Shown here piece by piece: positions 57,361 to 64,000 of a stretch of DNA of 64,000 bases. Position 1 is the stretch's first letter, and each line of letters starts with the position of its first letter. Location of the stretch: positions 13,965,415 to 14,029,414 of the forward strand of contig JAPTHN010000013.1 in NCBI GenBank assembly GCA_026936325.1, read 5' to 3'. Position numbers and translations under genes: made by a program. Origin of the DNA: Platynereis dumerilii. Lineage: Eukaryota; Annelida; Polychaeta; Phyllodocida; Nereididae. Under the pieces are notes generated by a model. That model had not been told where the DNA came from, searched no databases, and saw nothing but the letters and a program-made list of their open reading frames with translations.

Positions 57361-57439
57361 AGACCGGGTAACCGCGAAGCGGTGACAAAACTTCACCAAT
57401 CATGGTAATTATTGGCAATGAAATGAAAGTGAGAAAACA

Positions 57440-57515
57440 TTGGAAATGATATTGGAAATGATACTGGAAATGACATTGAACATGACATTGAACATGACAT
57501 TGGACATGACATTGG
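57440..57515 (+). repeat. 12-bp periodic tract in X2 (GACATTGAACAT type)
   Basis: Units GGAAATGATATT, GGAAATGACATT and GAACATGACATT follow in register every 12 bp. Confidence 0.85.
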
Positions 57516-57714
57516 TATACACTCACTAAAACAACAATATTCTGAGGGTCAGGGGAACTTTTAAACCGTCAGAGCTACAAGTAAAAAATTCAGAGAATGA
57601 AACTAGAGTAGAATTTGAGCTTCATGAATATATATTAAAATAACATGGACCAGTACATGGTCCAGTGCATGGACAGTGCATTGACCTGTAAGTTGACCAG
57701 TGCATTGACCAGTA

Positions 57715-57880
57715 CATGAACCAGTGCATCAACCAGTGCATCAAACATTGCATAAACCAGTACATCAACCAGTACATCAACCAGTACATCAACCAGTACA
57801 TCAACCAGTACATCAACCAGTACATCAACCAGTACATCAACCAGTACATCAACCAGTACATCAACCAGTACATCAACCGG
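57715..57880 (+). repeat. 12-bp minisatellite CATCAACCAGTA in X2
   Basis: About ten clean units at the right and variants at the left. Related to CATGGACCAGTA of X1 but a different unit has been amplified. Confidence 0.92.
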
Positions 57881-59864
57881 CTTTCCAAATCTATAATCAG
57901 ATTCTCTGTAACTTTATTAGGACCGGAGATACAACCGATTGAAATGATGGTACAATTTAGAAATATGGACTTCAGAAATTTCTGAAAAAAAGTATTTTTT
58001 AACTTAAAATTACTCTAGAACCAAAACGGTTCAATGAAAACATATATAACTTACCAGTTTTATGTAAACGAAATATGAAAATATGCTCAAATGGCTTCAT
58101 TAAAATAAAATGATTTTTTCCTTGTCAAAATGATGATTAATTGTGAAAATTTGACAAAAAACATGACATTTTAATGGTCCGGCGATCTTTTTAACTGAAA
58201 GAGCTACGACAAAATGTTCAAATGTGCCAGCTAGAGGAGAATTCAGGCTTTTCATATCTGTTTTCAAATTTTCTGTAACTTAAATGGGACCGGAGATACA
58301 ATAGAGTGATATGACGATAAAATTCAGAAATATGGCCTTTGAGAAATTCCTGAAAATATGCAGTTTTAACTTGAAATCACTCTAGAACCAAAACGGTTCA
58401 ATGGAAATATTTATGACTTGGCAGAATTATGTAAATAGAAGTTAGAAATGTGTCTAGGCAGGTACATCACAATAGGATGATTCCTTCCCTGTCAAAAAAA
58501 TGATATATTGTGAAAATCTGACAAAAAACATGAAATTTTTAGGGTCCGGCGATCTTTTTAACCGTCAGAGCTACGACCAAATGTCCAGAAAATGAAAATT
58601 AGAGGACAATTTGGGCTTTTGAAATCTATTTTCAGATTCTCTGTAACTTAATTAGGACCAGAGCTAGGGTCGATTGAAATAATGCTATAATTGAGAAATG
58701 TGAAAAAATATCGTAAAATTTTCCTTCATTTTTTGACCTTATGACCTTTACGGTGTGACATAGATAAATCCGAGGACCCTGAAAATGTACATGATGCCTC
58801 TAGACTATTGTAGCAAGTATGTCTGGCATTTTTGAAGCAATATCTTGATTCTTTGTCTGTGTAAAAAATTAGAATGTCAAAAAAGCAAAAAAAAATTTTA
58901 ATGTTTGACCTTGAATTTGACCTTGAAAATCATTTTTTAGGTCAAAACCAATATGTTTATCAGAATGGAAATATGTGAAAATGGGGGGGTCGATTCATTA
59001 TAGTAACTCTCTCGGATCGATATTTCTATGTCAAATCCGCGATAATTTGTCATTTTTCAACATTCTCCGGTTTGCGATATTTGGAATTTTGTGGAAAAGT
59101 AAAGTAAAATGTTACAGGACTTTGGATTACATATTCCTAATGTACATATTTTTGTCTGTCTGGAGAAAATTTATGAAACTGATATCATGAAAAAAACATA
59201 ATTTTCAGAATTTTTGAAAATAAGCATTTTTCGCACTTTGAAGAGCCAAATGACCTTGAAAAATGAGGTCAAGGTCAAATTTGAAGGTGGGTATGGGGGT
59301 TTTGGGGGTTACTTTGGGGGGGTTCACTATACATTGTTATGGCCTAAAATCGATATTTCAAGGTGAGATACCCAAGGTCACCTGTATTGACGACGCGGTC
59401 AATCTTTAAAATTATGTAACTCAAAAACTAAGTATGGGATCATCACAAAAGTGAGTCACTGCAATGCGTATGTCATTTAGGCAACTTTTGGTGTCATGCT
59501 TGTAACTCTATGACTTGCGGATTCTGACTTCCCGTGCCGACACCTCTGAGAGTGAAATGGCACCTGTACAATTTTGACCTTGACCTACTTTCTTGAAATT
59601 GGGTCAGATTATGTAATTTACATGTAAGACAAGTAATTTAAATGGAAAATGGAATTTGCCTGTAATTTTGTGTGCTATGATCACTTAAAGCAAGTGAAAA
59701 AACTGACTTTGAAGTGGCCTGTGACCTTGAAAAATGGGTCAAGGTCATTCCGATTTTGACAGTGTAATATGGTCATGTAACACTCCATATGTGATTTTTT
59801 TGAGATTTTTTTGAAGAAATTTTTGTCCGGAAAAATAATAAATAATAATACTTACGAAAATAAG

Positions 59865-59893
59865 AAACTTCACCTATGTAATAGGTGAAGTTT
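59865..59893 (+). repeat. Hairpin module, AACTTCACC type, X2 first
   Basis: Loop variant CTATGTAATAG, as in the first module of X1. Confidence 0.88.
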
Positions 59894-59914
59894 AATAATA
59901 TTTACGAAAACAAG

Positions 59915-59943
59915 AAACTTCACCTATGTAATAGGTGAAGTTT
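59915..59943 (+). repeat. Hairpin module, AACTTCACC type, X2 second
   Basis: Also the CTATGTAATAG variant, whereas the second module of X1 has the standard loop. One base before the AACTAG junction. Confidence 0.88.
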
Positions 59944-59948
59944 AACTA

Positions 59949-62294
59949 GATTTCGATAACCGCTAGCGGTAATAAAACTTCACCGAGCAGTTGGTGAAAA
60001 TAGTCTAAATATGTTTAAGTATAAAAATAAACAAGTATACGAACAAGTATTTGAAGGTATATTGTACATGTTTAAGCAGCTTGCTCAGTGAATGCCCATG
60101 TTTAGTTTAGTTTATTTAGTTCAGTGGGTGAAAATAGTCTAAATGTATATAAGTATATAAACAAGTATATAAACAAGTATATAAACAAGTATATAAACAA
60201 GTATATAAACAAGTATATAAACAAGTATATAAACAAGTATATAAACAAGTATATAAGCAAGTATATAAGCAAGATATAAAATAATATATAAAATATTATA
60301 TGAATAAAATATAAAATAGTATCAAAAATATTGTATAAAATGGTACAAAAAATAGCATAAAAAATGTACCTTATTTATTTGTGATATATTGCAATGCACA
60401 AGTTAATGAAGCTAGCGGACAGCCCCCCTTTCCCGGTGAATGCATGTTTAGCTTAGTTTATTTAGTTTAGTTTAATTTATTTAGTTTACTTTAGTTTAAA
60501 ATTAGTTTATTGACATCTTTTAGGCAATTACTACACAAATTTTAGTAATCACTGATGTTCCAGTCTGAGTACAGTCATTCGGTTAGGTGAGGAAAAGATG
60601 AATTTTTCAGGGTTGACCGATCTTTTTACCTGTTCATGACACAACAAAATGTACACAAATTAGAATAAGAGGAGAATCTGAGCTTTTCCAAAACGGCTTG
60701 TATCATTAATATGACTTTATTAGAACCCGAGATAGAGTTGATTGAAGTAATGGTAAAAATATGAAATTTAACCGAAAAATTGACTCTGAAAATATCAAGT
60801 TTTGAACTCCAAATTGCTCCCAAAGGTAAACGGTTTGAAGGAGAGACTTAAAATAGCACAAAATACTGTAAATATGTTAGGACTATATCTCGAAATATTA
60901 TCAAATTTTTTGAAGACTGACTTCTTTGTCAAAAAAATGTAAATTGTGAAATCTTGACCGAAAACATGTATTTTTCAGGGTCCGGCGATCTTTTTAACTA
61001 GCAGAGATACGTTAAAATGTATAGAAAATGAATACTAGAGGAGAATTTGGACTTTCTGAATATGCTTTCAGTTTTTCTGTAGCTTAATTAGAACCGGAGA
61101 TACAGACCATCAAAGTTTGGGTGCAAGTGCGAAATTGGAAAATGAGAGGGTCAATTTTGCAGTAATTTTTTGACCTTGTGACATTTATTGTGCAATGTAG
61201 GTCAATCCGATGGACTTAAAACTTTACACATTTCTTCTAGGGTATTGTAGGACTGACCTGTGAAAAGACTGTAAAAATCCCTTTATTATTTCCTACTTAA
61301 AAAAATTAAATATCTCAAATATCCAATTTTGTCAAATATTTGACCTTGATTTTGACCTTGAAAATACCTTTCAAGGTCAAAATCTATAATTTCTAAAGAT
61401 TCGCGGTGTATGACTTAGGGGGGGTCATTTCATTATTTGAACTATGTAGGATCAATATTTACCTCTCAAATTGGCAAAAATAGGCTAATTTTTCATGTCG
61501 CGCGGTATGCCATATTTGGAATTTTTTTATAAATCAGCCTGAAGAGATAAATCAATTCCGATTTCAGGGTTCCAACAATATAGCTCCTGGCTATGATACT
61601 TTAAAATATGAACCCGATATGCTGGAAATAACATAATTGTTGGAATTTTTGAAAATTGAGTGATTTGAACATTAAACAGGTCAAATGACCTTTAAAAATG
61701 AGGTTAAGGAAAAATTTGAAGGTGGCTATGGAGGTTTTATGGGCATATTTGGGGGGGTTCACAATACATTTTATTGGCCTAAAATCGATATTTCAGTGTC
61801 AAGTAATCAAGGTCACCAGTTTTGACGACGCGGTTGACACTAAAAATTCCATAATTAAATAACTAAGCATGATATCATCATAAAAATGATCGCTTACCAT
61901 GGATTAGTCATTTACTGTAACAATTGGCTTGAATTCTGCAATTTTCGAAGTTGCTTATATAGAGATCAGGCGCGCAAACCTCTGAGAGTAAAAATTGACC
62001 TGTATGACCTCGACCTTGACCTATACTTTTGAAAATTAGGTCAGTTTATTTAGTATAAGTCTATTGTATATAGTTTATCAGGAAACTATAATTGATCAGT
62101 TAATATATGAGTAATGGTCAATTGAAATATAGAAAAAATTTATTTCAAAGGGGTCAATGACCTTGAAAAATAGGTCAGAGGTATAGGGTTACATTGGACA
62201 ATTTAATTAGGTCACATAGGACTATGTACACAAATTATTTGAAAATTTTTCGAGAACATTTTTCGGAAAGAAAAATAATAATAATAATAACTAG
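59949..62294 (+). mobile_element. Array unit U9
   Basis: Typical U with about eight AAGTATATAAAC units (60150-60260). Ends (AAT)n-AACTAG, no hairpin module, directly before X3. Confidence 0.86.
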
Positions 62295-64000
62295 AAATCG
62301 GGTAACCGCGATGCGGTGACAAAACTTCACCAATCATATAATTATTGGCAGTGAAATTAATGTGAGAAAACACAGAAATGATATAGGAAATGACATTGGA
62401 CATGAACTTGAACATGAACATGAACTCGGACATGAACTTGCACATCTACTTGCACATAAACTTGCACATGCAATTGCATGTGTCTTGCACATGTAACATT
62501 ACATGCAATATCACACACAATATCACATGTAATATTATGCAATATCAAATGTAAAGTTACATGTAATGTATTAAACATACAATATCACTGGCAATATCAT
62601 GCAAAATCATATCGCATGTAATATTAATTTATCACCTGTAATTTTGCATGTTACTTAGAATGTACATAGTGTGCACAGATATATGGAAGTACTTACAAAC
62701 AATCTGTCCGTGGACTAGTTGTGATGTGACATATAGTCAGCAGACAGATAAACCCTTACTGTAACATGTCAATCGGTTTGTGGCCATACACTGACTGATT
62801 CGCTGACTGATACACTGACTGATACTTATGATACACTGTCTGATACACTGACTGATACAATGACCGATATAAAAATATTTGACAAAAAAATGTAATTTTG
62901 AGGGTTGGGCGTTCTTTTACACCATCAGAGTTACAAGAAAACATTCAGAGAATGAAAACTAGAGGAAAATTTGAGCTTGCCGAATATTATATACAGAAAA
63001 TAACATGGACCAGTACTTGGTCCAGTACTTGGTCCAGTACTTGGTCCAGTACATGGACCAGTACATTGAACAGTACATTGAACAGTACATTGAACAGTAC
63101 ATTGAACAGTCCAATGAACAGTCCAATGAACAGTCCAATGACCAGAGCATTGACCATGCATCAACCTGTGCATCAACCAGTGCATCAACCGGAACATAAA
63201 TCAGTACATCAACAGTACATCAACCTTGGAATTTTAGGAATGCATTGGCTAAGATATTTCTAGTCCTGAAAACATCGAAATGAATGCAATTTCTGAAAAC
63301 ATACATTTTTCAGGGTCCGGCGATCTTTTTAACCGTCAGTGATAGAAGAAATTGTTAAATACAGAAACTAGAGGAGAATTTGTGCTTTCCAAATCTATTT
63401 TCAGATTCTCCGTAACTTTATTAGGACCGGAGATACGGCCGATAGAAATTATGGTACAATTCAGAAATGTGGACTTCAGAAAAAAAAATGTAGTTTTTCA
63501 CTTAAAATTACTCTAGAACAAAAACGGTTCAATGGAAACATATATAACTTGGCAGGATTGTGTGAACGAAAGATGAAAGTATGCTCAAATAGCTTCATTA
63601 AAATAAAATGATTATTTCCTTGTCAAAATGATGATAACTTGTGAAAATTTGACAAAAAACATGAAATTTTCAGGGTCCGGCGATCTTTTAAACCGTCAGA
63701 GATACGACAAAATGATCAGAAAACAAAACATAGGGGAGAATTTTGCCTTTCCAAATCTGTTTTCAGATTCTCTGTAACTTAATTAGGACCGGAGCTACAG
63801 CCGATTGAAATAACGCTATCATTGAGAAATGTGAAAAAATATCGTAAATTTTTCCCTAATTTTTTGACCTTGTGACCTTTACGGTCTAACGTAGGTTAAT
63901 CCGAGGACCTTGAAAATTTTTACGATGCCTCTAGACTATTGTAGCAAGTATATGTGACATTTTTGTAACAATATTTTGATTCCTTGCCTGTGTAAAAAAA
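62295..64000 (+). mobile_element. Array unit X3, cut by the window end
   Basis: Header AAATCGGGTAACCGCGATGC as in X1. The 12-bp tracts (about 62790-62865 and 63005-63135) have a different composition from X1 (CTTGGTCCAGTA units at the left). Homology to X1 continues to the window end. Confidence 0.84.
63005..63135 (+). repeat. 12-bp minisatellite in X3
   Basis: CTTGGTCCAGTA, CATGGACCAGTA, CATTGAACAGTA and CCAATGAACAGT units in sequence, all in 12-bp register. Confidence 0.9.

Larger units (their letters stand above)
57361..59948 (+). mobile_element. Array unit X2 with W-type header and two hairpin modules
   Basis: The first bases AGACCGGGTAACCGCGAAGC are the W header, but from AATCATGGTAATTATTGG on the body is X-like. 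12-bp tracts at 57440-57515 and 57715-57880. Blocks GGGTCCGGCGATC near 58545 and relatives follow, then the GACCTTGA-rich 3' half. Two hairpin modules close it. Confidence 0.83.
27343..64000 (+). repeat. Head-to-tail array of 18 non-coding rolling-circle-like units (five families)
   Basis: Order: Y U U V V U U W W U X U U U W X U X, all in one orientation, continuing past the window end. Every junction contains CTAG; each unit starts within about ten bases of it with a GC-rich palindrome (ACCGCTAGCGGT, ACCGCGAAGCGGT, ACCGCGATGCGGT, TTCCCAGTGCAACTGGGAA or AACCTTTAAAAAGGTT). Units end in (AAT)n-like tracts and often hairpin modules. Families share GACCTTGA-rich 3' halves and a TTTTTCGAGAACATTTTTCG-like tail. 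The layout (5' subterminal motif matching one arm of a 3' hairpin, CTAG end, internal minisatellites, tandem runs) resembles non-autonomous Helitron/Helentron-like elements. That classification is inferred; a complex satellite spread by unequal exchange is the alternative. Confidence 0.8.

Noticed and set aside
27343-64000. CRISPR-like or centromeric monomer array
   Set aside because: The repeats are kilobase units of several families without unique spacers, and no single monomer dominates as in a centromeric satellite.
27343-64000. Calling the units canonical Helitrons
   Set aside because: The CTAG end with a hairpin fits, but no TC start or A-T insertion site is visible and no Rep/helicase is present; only a Helitron/Helentron-like label is supported.

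Overview
This is non-bacterial, AT-rich animal DNA. It has spliced genes with GT-AG introns, tRNA-derived SINEs, hAT and PIF/Harbinger-type MITEs, and a very large block of complex tandem repeats. The repeat style (ACTC-tailed SINE-like repeat, GACCTTGA-rich non-coding elements, many palindromic MITEs) suggests a marine invertebrate. A mollusc or another lophotrochozoan, or an invertebrate deuterostome, is plausible, but the species cannot be fixed from the sequence. No rRNA gene, CRISPR array, or retroviral or LTR element was recognised.

Left part (about 1-22,440): two tandem paralogues of TTLL10, a tubulin tyrosine ligase-like glycylase-family gene, both on the minus strand. The right-hand copy is complete. 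Eleven exons from 22,439 down to 12,353 join in phase to 887 codons plus a stop, with every intron GT-AG. The left-hand copy is cut by the window edge. Three internal exons (5971-6592, 3139-3257, 954-1154) match exons 2-4 of the complete copy in order and phase, and two of them match in length. The third carries an in-frame 39-bp minisatellite (ten 13-residue repeats) grown from a segment that is single-copy in the neighbour.

The introns and the space between the genes are crowded with small non-autonomous elements. These are three TTA-flanked PIF/Harbinger-like MITEs, several hAT-like MITEs (three with perfect or near-perfect 8-bp target duplications are especially clear), tRNA-derived SINEs, and four elements whose terminal repeat motif is reiterated inside the element.

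Middle part (about 22,440-27,340): no recognisable gene; a 33-bp tandem repeat, a 25-bp-arm perfect palindrome, MITE and SINE remnants.

Right part (27,343 to the window end, over 36 kb): one continuous head-to-tail array of 18 non-coding units from five families (called Y, U, V, W and X here), all in the same orientation. Each unit begins just after a CTAG with a short GC-rich palindrome and ends in an (AAT)n-like tract and/or a short hairpin module followed by CTAG. A motif near each 5' end (AACTTCACC or GCATTCACC) reappears as one arm of the hairpin modules. The plan resembles non-autonomous Helitron/Helentron-like (HINE-type) rolling-circle elements amplified in tandem. Families U, V and X hold unrelated minisatellites that almost all have a 12-bp period. 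This array is the most unusual thing in the window. The open frames seen in it are by-products of the repeats.
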